64,000 nt of DNA from Glycine soja (GCF_004193775.1 NC_041019.1:13130204-13194203), one strand, 5' to 3'. Positions 34,021 to 46,214 are shown, counted from the first letter of the stretch. Notes: generated from the sequence alone by a model not told the origin. Translations and numbers: made by a program.

Positions 34021-34350
34021 AAACCGCCATTGCCAATGGCGAGTTCGCTGCACAAAGCCCACGTGGCAGGGAAACCGTCACTCGTGTTGGCGAGTTGATG
34101 GCAGGTGGAACTCGCCACCTCTGTTGGCGAGTCTGGTCATGGTTTCGTAAACCGCCAGTCAAACTGGCGGTTTTGCTTTGCAGGAGGTGCAGGCTTGCAG
34201 GTTTGCTTTTTTCAGGCGTAGGCATGTTGATAGGGTTGCTTTTTCAGAGAAAGGGGAGTTGCAACTGCCATTGGCGATTTGAGTGCAAGTTGCAACTCCC
34301 ATTGGCGAGTTAGGGCATTGAAAATAGTCATCTCTGTTGGCGATTTAGTG
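34021..34350. repeat. MULE-1 left subterminal palindrome array
   Basis: About seven imperfect palindromes of the form AACYCGCCA-(n)-TGGCGAGTT, e.g. CGCCATTGCCAATGGCG (from about 34025), CGCCAGTCAAACTGGCG and CTCCCATTGGCGAGTT. The spacers differ from unit to unit while the arms are kept. Confidence 0.85.
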
Positions 34351-35593
34351 CCTATATATACGAAAAATTCTTTCAGCTACACGCTCACAATCACAGCTTT
34401 GAGTTTTCTGAATGCACAAGTAGCTTTGAGTTTTCTAAGTGTTTAGGGATATCCGCGTAAGGTTTTAAATTTGTTTCTTGAGCTTAAATATTTGAATCAG
34501 GTTTGTAGTTTTGAAATTAATAATTTGTGTTATAATTTTTTTTAACTAATTTTTAATAGCAGTTAGAAGGTATAGTTTTGATTAATTTTTTAATTAAATT
34601 AGATTTATATTTTTATTTCGTAATTTCCAGTAAAATAATTTGTATTATATTTCTTTTTTAAGTAATTTTTTGTAGCAGTTTGAATGTATAGTTTTTATGA
34701 AATTTTTAATTAAATTAGTTTTATATTTTATATGATTGTTTGTGTGTAAAAAATAGAAGAAATTTGTCATCAAATTTTTAATTGGTTTGAAATTTGATTC
34801 TTGAGGGTTAAATTTGTGAATGAGGTTCGTAAATTTCAGTAAAATAAATTATATTATAAAATATTTTTGAAGTAATTTTTGAGAGCAGTTTGAATTTATA
34901 GTTTTTAATAATTTTTTAATTAAATTAGTTTTATATTTTATATGCTTGTTTATGTGTATAAAATAGAAGAAATATGTGATGATATTTTTTTAAAGAAAAT
35001 ATTTGAGTCCCGAAAAAATTTGGTGAATATGGAATTTTGAGTATATTTTTAATTAGATTAGGTTGGTGTTGATAGTTTGTTAGTGTGTTAAAAATTAATG
35101 AAACATGTATTGTCAAAAGTGTGTGAAAGTAAAAAAATTTGTAACATCATAATTATTTGAAGTAAGTATTTTGAGTGTGGAAATTTATTTTAATATAAAG
35201 TTATATTAATTTTTTAATTAGATAAGGTTGATGTTCATGATTTGTTGGTGTGTCTTAAAAATTTATTTGCATTCAACTTGAACGGTATTTAAAATTAAAT
35301 TTTTTCCCATTATATTTATTTGAAGTACGTATTTTGAAGTTATTATTGTGAAAATTAATTATTTATAAATAATACTAACTTTGTTTATGGTTTATTTGGG
35401 CTTTAAAGTTACTACCTTGGAATCGTTTTTTTTTTTTGAAGTGTTTACCATCCAAAATATTTCAAGTTAATAAATTTTTTATAGAAGAAAGTTTTAATGT
35501 CAAATTGTGTTGAAGAAAATTTTTGTGATTACATTTTACTATTTTGAATTTATTATGATTAATTAATTAAAATATTGTTTTTGTAGGTACACG

Positions 35594-37181
35594 ATGAATT
35601 CGGTTATAACAGTGTTGTATTTCAATGGAAGGGTAAATGAAGATAATGATGGTGTAATATTTGAAGGCAGTAAAAAAGCGATTCAGATTAAACGTGAAAT
35701 TAGTTTCAATGCTTTGAAGAAAAATATTGGAGACAAAGTAAAATTACAAAATAATGAAATTATTTCTACTATCAGTTGTAGATTTTTAGTGTCAGGAAAA
35801 TATATTGCCTTGCAAATTTGCGATGACGAAGACGTTGAAACGATGCTGGAAAGTTTTAAACAACAACAAGAAATGTCAGTTCTAGAATTGTACATAGAAA
35901 ATGATGTGGCTGGTGGTTTAATGTTTCATTCTGCAAATTCGGTTACATCATGTGGAAATTATTTATCTAATGATGACACACAACCGCCAACAAATATGAG
36001 CAATTTACATCTTGACGAAGATGATGATGATGATTATCTTGTGTCTAACTCATACGTTGAAGAGTCTTTAGACGAAGATGACAGTGTTGACGGTATATCT
36101 GATACAGACAATGAAGTCACCGAGATGATTCCACCAATAAGAATTGTTCACCCAGCCAAATAAGTATGATTTGAATTTTTTTTGGACTATAAGGTGTACA
36201 AGGAATTCAGAATCCATTTTGGAATGATGCTTTGCATTATAATAATATCAACTGGAGTCATCCTGATGAGGAGGACATTTGTGGTTTGGAGATGCCATCC
36301 AGTTTTAATGTTGGCCAAGAATTATATGTTGGCATGGATTTTGATAGTAAAGATGCGGTCAAGAATTCAGTCAAACAATATGTTATGAAGGTGCATCAAA
36401 GTTTCAAAGTGGTTGAAAGCAAATGGGACAAGTATGTCGTTTGTTGCTTGAATAAAAATGCAGATTGTCCTTGCCCTTTCTATATGAGGGCAATTCTATC
36501 TAAAAGAACTGATTCATGGAAAGTCACTCAATGGGGTGGACCACACACATGTTTCAATATGACCATGACCCAAGATCACGAGAAACTTGATTCATATTTA
36601 ATTGTCACTTGTGTAGTAGGTACATATTTTATGTTCATATTATGGTATTGTTTAGCCTTAATTGTCATTTAAATTTTGTTATTCTATTGACAGGCATGAT
36701 CAGAGAAGATCCATCGATAAAAATTTCATTGATTCAAGAGAGGATTAACAGTCAACTTGCGTACAAGGTGTCGTACAAAAAAGCTTGGTTGGCGAAACAG
36801 AAAGCCATTGCTATTGAATATGGCGATTGGGATGAGTCATATGCGAAACTTTCGTCGTGGCTAACACACATGCAAAATCATTCTCATGGGTCGTATTTTC
36901 AAATACTACATGACGATTTTATTGTTGGGAATACGGTTAGTTGTGAACACCGCCAATTTCATAGAGTTTTTTGGACTTTTGACCAATGTAAAGAGGCTTT
37001 CAAGTACTGTAAGCCAATCATACAAGTTGACGGCACACATTTGTACGACAAATACCGTGGGACCCTCTTAATGGCCACATCACAAGATGGAAATGGTGGT
37101 GTCCTTCCTCTAGCATTCGCGGTGGTCGAAGATGAGACGTTGACAACGTGGTCATGGTTTTTGTATATACATACCACATAA
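35594..37181 (+). pseudogene. MULE transposase (MURA-type), truncated
   Basis: The part from ATG 35594 has a PB1-like N-terminal region (about residues 1-100) and an acidic stretch, ending at 36163. A different frame (from about 36190) gives the MuDR DNA-binding region (FKVVESKWDKYVVCCLNKN, then CPFYMRA and GGPHTCFN). A GT-AG intron 36620-36693 leads into the DDE MULE transposase domain: KKAWLAKQKAI, then IIQVDGTHLYDKYRG with the first catalytic Asp, ending at TWSWFL. Coding stops at 37181, before the second Asp and the Glu, where a tandem array begins. The frame change at 36163-36190 leaves only about 30 bp, too short for a plant intron, so this too is probably a lesion. Confidence 0.88.
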
Positions 37182-37199
37182 TTAAAATCTAAATAAATA

Positions 37200-38300
37200 A
37201 CAAAATACATCAATTTGAACAAATAACAAAATTAAAAATAACAATCCGTACACAAATTTAAATAAATGTTCTAAAATACTCTACAAATAACAAAATTACA
37301 AATTTAATAGCTACACAAATTTAAATAAATGACCAAATTAAAATACATAAATTTTTACACGTACAAAAATTTAACACAAAAAAAACTTAAAATACTACCT
37401 AAAATACTCTACAAATAACAAAATTCAAAATTACATACCTACACAAATTTAAATAAATTACCAAATAAAAATACATAACAAAATTAAAAATTTAAACACG
37501 TACATAAATTTTATACAAAAAAAATACTAATTAAAATAGTCTACAAATAACAAATTTAAAAATTAAATATCTACATAAATTTAAATAAATGACCAAATTA
37601 AAATACATAACACAAAATTAAAAATTTAAACACATACATAAATTTTACACAAATAAACTTAAAATACTACCTAAAATAGTCTACAAATAACAAAATTAAA
37701 AATTAAATAGCTACAAAAATTAAAATAAATTACCAAATTAAAATACATAACAAAATTAAAAATTTAAACAAGTACATAAATTGTACACAAAAACACTAAA
37801 AATACTACCTAAAATAGTCTACAAATAACAAATTTAAAAATAAAATAGCTACATAAATTTAAATAAATGACCAAATTAAAATACATTACACAAAATTAAA
37901 AATTTAAACACGTACATTTTACACAAATAAACTTAAAATACTACCTAAAATAGTCTACAAATAACAAAATTAAAAATTAAATAGATACAAAAATTTAAAT
38001 AAATGACCAAATTAAAATACATAATAAAATTAAAAATTTAAACACGTACATAAATTTTACACAAAAAAACTTAAAATACTACCTAAAATAGTCTACAAAT
38101 AACAAAATTAAAAATTAACATAGCAACATAAATTTAAATAAATGACCAAATTAAAATACATACATAATAAAATTATAAAATAAAACGCGTACATAAATTT
38201 AACACAACAAAACTTAATTTACTATCTAAAATACTCTACACATAACAAAATTAAATATTAAAATATCTACATAAATTTAATTAAATGACCATATTTTTTT
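37200..38300. repeat. AT-rich tandem array inside MULE-1, about eight units
   Basis: TCTACAAATAACAAA recurs at about 37280, 37407, 37539, 37679, 37817, 37952, 38091 and 38233, giving units of 127-142 bp. Each holds CTACATAAATTTAAATAAAT, GACCAAATTAAAATACAT and AACACGTACATAAATTT segments. Confidence 0.9.
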
Positions 38301-39070
38301 TCCAATTATTAAAATTTAAATTAAATAACAAATATTATACACAAATAAATGGTATTAAATCAAAAAAATTTCGTGGAATAAAAAATTTAAACGACGTATA
38401 TATATAAAATTAATAAAATATCATATATTTCAATAAAAACTATAAATAAGTCAATTAAATAATATTCACATTCTAACTAAACCTAAAATACCATATATAA
38501 AATACAAATAATATCATACAAACCTAATAAATCTAAACCAAATAATACTAACATAACAACTAAAATTAACGTACAAATAATTTTATCACAATTAATAACA
38601 TACAAATTTAAAATATCTTAACAAAATCATATTAATAAATCCACTACAACTAACGTACAAATCATAATATACCAACTCAAATTTGTAACATATACATCTA
38701 ACACAAATAATATCAATATTTCAATGTACTACTTAAAATTTAAAAATTTCATCTAACATCAACAAAGGTAGAATATGTATATATAAAACAATTAATACCA
38801 TGGTAATTTAAAAAATTTAAAGAAAATAATATCTATCAATTTAACTATAACTAACCTAACATATATCTATATATATAACACAACTAATAACATATAATTT
38901 TTAAAACCTAACTTAAATAATATTAACCTATCAACTAAAGTTACCAAGTTACGAATCACTTACCAAGCACATAAATCACGTAATAGGAAGAGGAGAGAAA
39001 CCACGTACAAGGAGTGAAACCACTTAAAGAACAAAGCATAGCCCTACAAACATTAACAAAATATTTACCA

Positions 39071-39072
<2 letters not shown>

Positions 39073-39134
<62 letters not shown>
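39073..39134. repeat. (TA)n microsatellite in MULE-1
   Basis: About 30 TA units; ORFs of Tyr-Ile repeats across it are artefacts. Confidence 0.95.
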
Positions 39135-39135
<1 letters not shown>

Positions 39136-39332
39136 CACAACAAATATTTACCATTCAAAAATACTTACCAAAAACAAAAGACAGGAACAAAATAAGAAGA
39201 ACGTAGTGTAATAGAGGAACTTATGAAGAAGAATAACAAAGCAATGGAAGCAAAGGAAGGAAGCGCAGCTGTGCACTCTCGGGACCTTCTTCTTTTATAA
39301 AGGAATAGGGCGAAAAAATTTCAAAACCAAGC

Positions 39333-39610
39333 AACCCGCCAGCCATGCTGGCGATCCCAGTGAAAGGCAAACTGTCAATGGTAGTGGCGATTTCGCTTGC
39401 ACCCTGATGACCTACACTGCCATGGCTTGCTCTCACAGGGCTAGACCTGCACCTCATTCTATTGGAACTCGCCAGTTTGACTGGCGGTTCCCTATGCGCA
39501 TGCGCATATCGCCACTTCAAATGGTGATTTCTACCTTGCATGGGCATATCGCCACTGGCAGTGGCGAGTCCTTCACGGAGACCAAACTCGCCAGTGGTTC
39601 TGGTGGTTTG
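39333..39610. repeat. MULE-1 right subterminal palindrome array
   Basis: About six palindromes of the same form as on the left side, e.g. CGCCAGCCATGCTGGCG, CTCGCCAGTTTGACTGGCGG and CGCCACTGGCAGTGGCG, just inside the right terminal repeat. Confidence 0.85.
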
Positions 39611-39620
39611 GCTGCATGCC

Positions 39621-39723
39621 CCATGCATTTTACGTATAAAACTGCCCCCTCCCGTAAAATATTTGAAAACAACCCCATCTGGGAAAATAGTTTATAAAAC
39701 TACCCCAGATGGGGAAATTTGCC
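39621..39723 (-). repeat. MULE-1 right terminal inverted repeat
   Basis: Mirror of 33908-34010; outer end GATGGGGAAATTTGCC, followed by CCACTGAGC. Confidence 0.93.
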
Positions 39724-40782
39724 CCACTGAGCACTATACCACACTTCCAAAATGACAAAATGATTGCCTCTGCTTTCGTTGATGCAAAACAAAAAGCAAA
39801 TCCCAAATATTTGTGTGGGAATATTAAATTTTGCATTATTTACTTTGATTTTTTTTGTTAAAAATAGTAAGATTATTAAAAAATAATTGATAAATTAAAA
39901 AAATATAAGATAACGTGCATCACATATGTACCCAAGGGTAAAGTGACACGAGTCTCGTACTAATAACAACGAAACTCAATGATAAAGGATAATAACAAAA
40001 TGTGATAATCATGTGTGTGCTATATTCCTGTGAAGGGATACACATTTTATTTGAACTATTGTTTATTTGACATCTACTATATTTTTGAAGTATCAAATTG
40101 TGTGCTTTGTGCGAAAACAAGTATCAAAGGGACAAGTGTATTTGATTTTTCCTCCCAAGCTTCTCTCTGTTGGTAACCCCTTCTCTGGCATATGTCTTCC
40201 CAATTTATAGGCACAATGGTTCTCAAAGATTGTTAAACAACTCAAGTGAAGCTCCTCTTATGTTAATGAAATTCAAAATTTCCTAACACTAGTTTATTTT
40301 GTTAAACAAGTACTTCCTTTCCTTAGTTTATTTTGTTTCATTTTTATGGTTTACTTGTCTTGGTAAGGGAGGATATGTTTGAAGATCACGATGGCAGGAG
40401 GCTCCATCAACCACGCTTTGTACTACCATGATCTGTTCTTCATTTTTGGTGTTGAAGCAATGCACAGACAAACGTTACAGAAGTCAAACTGTGCAATTTG
40501 GACTTTAGCTTCATGATGCACCCAAGGCATGAGGAGCAACACCAACTCACACACTGAATTGTTTTAATTTTTTTTTGTATTTCTGATTTTTTATTGGATT
40601 ACTGAAACTGAGCCTCTGTAAACTGTCTTGGACCTCTTATTTCTAATTTCTTTTTGCATTTTTTTGATTTTTTTTTTGCATTAGTAGTTACCAATTTGAC
40701 TTGAAAAAAAAGGAGAAAACACATTGGGCCTTTGCGGGCACCAAGACCAAATAAGTGAGGCTGTTGCTTTGTGCACCAAGCA

Positions 40783-40845
40783 TATTGTTTGTGCACCCAA
40801 CAATATTACAATATTCCAAAAATACCCCTGTGTGTTCACTTTAAA
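40783..40845 (+). mobile_element. Orphan left end of MULE-2 at the tandem junction
   Basis: TTTGTGCACCCAACAATATT... to CTGTGTGTTC is the first 60 or so bases of MULE-2 (44041-44097), cut off where unit 2 begins. It shows that MULE-2 was already in place when the tandem duplication arose. Confidence 0.75.
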
Positions 40846-43800
40846 ACTAAGGAGTTGGCACTGAAAACAGAGTACAAGTAAAGGGAATGCTGCAAGAGTA
40901 TTCACTTTAAAAAAATTGATATTTAATTACAACATTACAATTTTGTGATGGTTTTTAACCACCATTCTCAAAATACCCTTTTACTTTTCTTTTTATAGGA
41001 AAAATAAATTTCAATAGAAAGAAAACTGAGCCTATACCATAAAGAATGCTAGAAGCCACAGAAGATTTATGTTACAAACACAAGCTGAAACCTGGCAGCA
41101 CCAAACAAGAACCATACTAACCTATGTTCTCAATGCTAAAAATTGAACAAGTGCATTAAAGTATCAGGCCGCTACTGACATTTTGAAAATCCAAAATGAA
41201 ACAATAGATAGATCCCTTTACAAACAAGTATAGTAAAGTATAATTTTATTTTAATCCTTTAAATTTGATTTACTATTGATTTTAGTTCCCTTGATTTAAT
41301 TTTTTTTAGTCTCTTAATTTAAAAAAAATGCATTTTTAGACTCTTCTATTATAAAATATAGGTTTAAATACAATTTTAGAGACAAAATGTAACAATGACC
41401 CAAATTTATAAAATACATATTTAAATCTATTGTAAAATATAATTCAGTCCACCTATTTTATTAAATCCATAATTTTAATCTTCTTATTTAGAAATAAAGA
41501 TATTTGATTTCTTATTTTAGAAAATTCATAATTCTGGTCATATCCTCAATTTTACATATATTTATTTTTTATATTTTAATTAATTAAATCATTTCTTGAT
41601 GGTAACTTAAATAAATATGTTATGACTAGAATTCAATTAGATCAAAATAAAAAAATAAAACAAACCTAAAATAGAAAAATAAAATACCTCTATTTTAAAA
41701 TAGAAAGACTAAAATTATACATTAAGTAAAATACGTAAGATAAAATTATATGTAAACCTAAATTATAAACATATATTCCATTAAATAACAGACATATAAT
41801 TTCTTAAAAAATTAAAAACTTTTTTTTTCTTCTCTCATTAACTTTTTGGTAAAATTATAAAATTGGTATCTCACTTTATCTCCAATTACGGATTTGGTCT
41901 CCTTATAATTTAATTTACAAATTTGGTCCCCCAGCTTTATAAATCTCTGCAAAATTAGTCTTGAAAGTCTGATTTGGACGTTGACCGTTAACCTCAGACA
42001 TTGACTGCCACATGTCAATGCCGCATGTCAACGCTGAGTGGTTTCCTCTAAAGACTTCATTTTTTGTAGGTAAAATTGTACTTTTAGTCCCCCAGTTTTA
42101 CTCCAATTTCAATTTTGGTCCTCCTATAATTCACACATTTAGTCCCCTAGTTTTATAAATCTCTTTATAAATTGTTCCTGTAAAATTGGTCTTTTGAATG
42201 ATTTAGCCACTGATGCTAGAGACATGGTAGATCTAGATAAACCTCGCATTTCTTTTTCATCGCAAATTCTTTACTTACTTGGAACCCAGAGAAAAATCAC
42301 TATTTGTCTCTCTCCCACTTCCGGGCCTGTTCAACTTGGGAAAGTGGCGCATGAATTCCAACTTGGGTTTGAAATTTTCAGATCTCTTACTTTAACAGGT
42401 TCTGTAATAATTCCCTATTTTTTTTTCTTTTTTTGTTCCCCCATGCGGTATTATGTGTATACAACTGCTTAAGTGACCTATGTATGACAATGATATTTTT
42501 GTTTGAAATTTGAAATACAACTTCTCTAGTAATGAAATTTGGCTGAATTTATAAATGAATTTATAAAATTGGGGGACCAAATGTGCGAATTAAATTATAA
42601 GGGAACCAAAATCGAAATTAGAGTAAAATTGGGGGACCAAAAATACAATTTTACCTATAAAAAATGAAGTTTTTACAGGGAATCACTCAGACGTTGACAT
42701 GTGGCATTGACATGTGACATTGACACGTGACAGTCAACGTCTGAGATTAACGGTCAACGTCCAAATCGGGCTTTCAGGACCAATTTTGCAAGGATTTATA
42801 AAACTGGGGGACCAAATTTGTGAATTAAACTATAAGGGGACCAAATCCAAAATTAAAGATAATCTGGGAGACCAAAAATATAATTTTGCCTAACTTTTTT
42901 GACCCCTTAATCGTGAGTCCGGTACTGTCACTCCTCCGGACAACCCTCAGGATCCGTCCAGGCCAGTATACTATGTATTAAGGCCTATGATATTGACGAG
43001 ACAACGTAAGAGCACCCTTTATGCCAAAATAAACCCATCCAAAAGTCCACTGAGCACTATACCACGCTGCCAAAATGACAAAATGATTGCCTCTGCTTTC
43101 GTTGATGCAAAACAAAGAGCAAATCCCAAATATTTGTGTGGGAATATTAAATTTTGCATTATTTACTTTGATTTTTTTTGTTAAAAATAGTAAGATTATT
43201 AAAAAATATAAGATAACGTGCATCACATATGTACCCAAGGGTAATAACAAAATGTGATAATCATGTGTGTGCTATATTCCTGTGAAGGGATACACATTTT
43301 ATTTGAACTATTGTTTATTTGACATCTACTATATTTTTGAAGTATCAAATTGTGTGCTTTGTGCGAAAACAAGTATCAAAGGGACAAGTGTATTTGATTT
43401 TTCCTCCCAAGCTTCTCTCTGTTGGTAACCCCTTCTCTGGCATATGTCTTCCCAATTTATAGGCACAATGGTTCTCAAAGATTGTTAAACAACTCAAGTG
43501 AAGCTCCTCTTATGTTAATGAAATTCAAAATTTCCTAACACTAGTTTATTTTGTTAAACAAGTACTTCCTTTCCTTAGTTTATTTTGTTTCATTTTTATG
43601 GTTTACTTGTCTTGGTGAGGGAGGATATGTTTGAAGATCACAATGGCAGGAGGCTCCATCAACCACGCTTTGTACTACCATGATCTGTTCTTCATTTTTG
43701 GTGTTGAAGCAATGCACAGACAAACGTTACAGAAGTCAAACTGTGCAATTTGGACTTTAGCTTCATGATGCACCCAAGGCATCAGGAGCAACACCAACTC

Positions 43801-44097
43801 ACACTGAATTCTTTTAATTTTTTTTTGTATTTCTGATTTTTTATTGGATTACTGAAACTGAGCCTCTGTAAACTGTCTTGGACCTCTTATTTCTAATTTC
43901 TTTTTGCATTTTTTTGATTTTTTTTTTTTTGCATTAGTAGTTACCAATTTGACTTGAAAAAAAAGGAGAAAACACATTGGGCCTTTGCGGGCACCAAGAC
44001 CAAATAAGTGAGGCTGTTGCTTTGTGCATCAGGCATATTGTTTGTGCACCCAACAATATTACAATATTCCAAAAATACCCTTGTGTGTTCTTCCTTT
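40846..44097 (+). repeat. Tandem duplication unit 2 (3.25 kb)
   Basis: Head-to-tail copy of unit 1 with the MULE-1 site empty (CCACTGAGC at 43047-43055). Contents: AT-rich DNA (40900-41838), a foldback element, and 1.15 kb of AT-rich DNA (42900-44040) without recognisable genes. Confidence 0.93.
41848..42890 (+). mobile_element. Foldback element, copy 2
   Basis: Paralogue of 32746-33742 by tandem duplication: same TAACTTTTT flanks (41839-41847, 42891-42899), same orientation, slightly longer through insertions such as an extra GACATG repeat near 42700. Confidence 0.85.
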
Positions 44098-44309
44098 TAG
44101 CTTTTTTTTCTCACCTTGTTGACTCATTCATTCATTTTGTCGGTTTCGTCGCGTTCATTCATTCTCACTAGAGGAGAGGTCCATTGTGTCTATTTTGGTC
44201 AAGGCGAAAGTCTTACGGAGATACATTGGCAAGTGGTGATTGTGGTTGTGGTTGTTAACAGCGGAGGTAAGCTACAGCGTCTTTGATAGTTTTTTTTCTG
44301 TATTTAAAA

Positions 44310-44516
44310 CTTACGAATTCTGAATCCGTAAGTTATATAATATTTATGGATTAATAATCTATAAGTTTTATATAACTTACAGATTAACAATTCATAAGTT
44401 AGTTACAGATTGACAATCCCTAAGTACCATGCAGATTGACAATCCGTAATCCATAAGAACCTTATGGATTGCCAATCCGTATGTTACTTATGGATTGTTA
44501 ATCCGTAAGTTAATTT
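44310..44516. repeat. MULE-2 left subterminal palindrome array
   Basis: About six copies of RGATTGNNAATCCGTAAG in one orientation, e.g. GGATTGCCAATCCGTATG, GGATTGTTAATCCGTAAG and AGATTGACAATCCCTAAG; each is a palindrome around a 2-bp centre. Confidence 0.85.
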
Positions 44517-44989
44517 TTTTTAATTTTTTAAAAAATTTGTTTTATTGTTTATTTTAAATGTAATTAGTATTATTATTTTAAATATTTTTAAATAAGTATA
44601 GTTTGATAATTAATTTGTAAGTATTTGTTTTTATATTTTGGAATTGATATTAATTGTAAAATAATTTAGACTTATAAGTTATTTAAGTGGTTGTGCTTTA
44701 AAGTTGGTTGTTTTTAGTGCTTGTAGTTTGATGAATTACAATTAAGTTCAATAATATTATTTATTTTAGTATATATGGTTAGGTTATCAATTTTTATGTA
44801 TTATATGGTTATGAATTTTAAGTAGAAAAACTTGATGTTATTGGTTTTTTAATATATATGATTATCAATTTTAATGTTTTATATTATTAAATGCAGTAAG
44901 AAAAATAAAAAAAATTTGTGTGATAGTATATCTATAGTGTGGTTAGGGGTCGTTTGTTTGTCATTGAAAATTTTCAATGTTTTGTTAAG

Positions 44990-45227
44990 ATGGACAGAGA
45001 TCAATGGATGCATGATAGTATAATGTCTGAAGAAGTTGATATCAATGAACAAAATGAAGACGAAGCTAGTGTGAAATTAGAACATGTTGATTTTTCTGAT
45101 GCCTTCAATACTTTTGAGGTATCAATATAATTTTTTGTTGTTAAAGTTAATGAATGTCTCTTGAAGACTAAAGATGCCTGGATTGCATTGTAGGTGTTTG
45201 CTACCCGTGATGATGTTTTGAAAAGTG
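44990..45227 (+). pseudogene. MULE transposase 5' fragment
   Basis: ATG 44990 begins MDRDQWMHDSIMSEEVD, followed by an acidic region. The exon ends at 45118, and a GT-AG intron (45119-45193) leads to VFATRDDVLKSV. This acidic N-terminus followed by an F-x-T-R-D-D-V-L block is what I recall at the start of a legume MULE transposase family of the FAR1/FHY3-like type. The reading stops near 45227, where sequence from the antisense PMD gene begins; everything downstream, including the catalytic domain, is missing. Confidence 0.55.
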
Positions 45228-46181
45228 TGATATATCCTGCAAGTTGTCTGGCGCTGCTCTTAAATGCATCATTCAAATTGTCATACATATGCACAAGGGC
45301 AACAACTCCCCATGCGTAGCTTCCACTCTAGGTGAGGTCATGAAAGGCGTCCAAGAATATCATAAACACGTGTATGACACTATTGTTAGCAAAGAGAGTG
45401 CAACATATATGCTCGAGCTACTATATCACATTTGCTACGATAAATGTCTTGCAGCCACGATAACCGAACATATACCCCATGACATTGTACTGTTTTAGCT
45501 CTTGCTTCAACTCCACTAACTTCAAGCAATTCAACTAACAACAACACAACTTTGTCCATATGAAGAGCCTTGAAGCTATGGAAGACGCCTGTGATGGGCA
45601 GATGACGCAACGATGCCACATCATCGAGGGTGATAGTCACCTCTCCTACAAGAAGATGGAAACTACTCGTTTCCTTATGTTGTCTCTCCGCAAAAGCCGA
45701 TATAAGTCCCTGATCGCCAATGTCCAAGGAACATGCGATCAGAGGACTTAATCCCGTGGCAACCACTAAGCCTTTAATCTTTGGAGCAGGCCTGCCAAAT
45801 TTCTCAACATTCCTTCCATGTGAGGATAACTTCAACTCAGGACATTCCTGAAAATCAAAATTTAAATCATTTCAACAATAATAACAAATACTTATGAAAA
45901 TATTTTTTATTTAAAAATATAAATACCTCTCCATTCCAACCAGCAACTGCAACATGATGAACATAGTCAATCAGAACTGATGTATCATGGGGTCCGCTTG
46001 GAAAACCCTCGACATCAAGAACTACATCATCATCAGCTACTTCTTGAGGTTGTTCATGGACCTCATCAGTTGCATCATCTACATGCTGAACATCCTCAAC
46101 AACAGGTGCAGCTTCCCGTTGCCTATGTGCAGATGCTGTCGGCCTTTGCCGCTGGGGGGCTTCATCGGCATCACAAGTCAC
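45210..46181 (-). pseudogene. Plant mobile domain (PMD, aminotransferase-like) gene fragment
   Basis: On the minus strand, exon 1 (46181-45927; an acidic, Gln/Val-rich lead ending PHDTSVLIDYVHHVAVAGWNGE) is joined over a 79-bp GT-AG intron (45926-45848) to exon 2. Exon 2 has ELKLSSHGRNVEKFGRP, GLSPLIACSLDIGDQGLI, SSFHLLVGEVTITLDDVASL and HLPITG, the characteristic start of plant mobile domain proteins of the MAIN/MAIL and 'phosphatase 7 long form' type. The frame breaks near 45386; MHMYDNLNDAFKSSARQLAGYITL (45294 downward) continues the domain. It ends where the transposase fragment starts. PMD genes are known passengers or parts of plant mobile elements. Confidence 0.72.
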
Positions 46182-46214
46182 TTTTCTCCCTAAGGCTCTT
46201 CCTATAACTCTGCC

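Larger units (their letters stand above)
33908..39723 (+). mobile_element. MULE-1: Mutator-like transposon, 5816 bp
   Basis: 103-bp terminal inverted repeats (33908-34010, 39621-39723; outer GGCAAATTTCCCCATCTGG) lie inside a 9-bp target duplication CCACTGAGC (33899-33907, 39724-39732). The paralogous unit 2 has the unfilled site CCACTGAGC at 43047-43055. Inside are subterminal palindrome arrays on both sides, a truncated transposase gene and a tandem array. It is non-autonomous because the transposase lacks its C-terminal half. AT-rich stretches 34351-35593 and 38300-39072 show no genes. Confidence 0.96.
31741..40845 (+). repeat. Tandem duplication unit 1 (3.28 kb without MULE-1)
   Basis: 31741-33907 plus 39733-40845 match unit 2 (40846-44097) nearly throughout, starting with AACTAAGGAGTTGGCACTG. 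MULE-1 and its 9-bp target duplication split the unit. Apart from a foldback element at 32746-33742 it is AT-rich, non-coding DNA (31800-32745, 39733-40781). Confidence 0.93.

Noticed and set aside
36163..36192. A 30-bp intron joining the two MULE transposase frames
   Set aside because: Too short for plant splicing; treated as a lesion or a boundary I cannot resolve.
38956..39211. ORFs rich in Tyr-Ile across 39073-39134
   Set aside because: Translations of a TA microsatellite inside MULE-1.
45001..45294. Minus-strand 97-residue ORF as a whole gene
   Set aside because: Only its first part belongs to the plant mobile domain; the rest is antisense of the transposase fragment.
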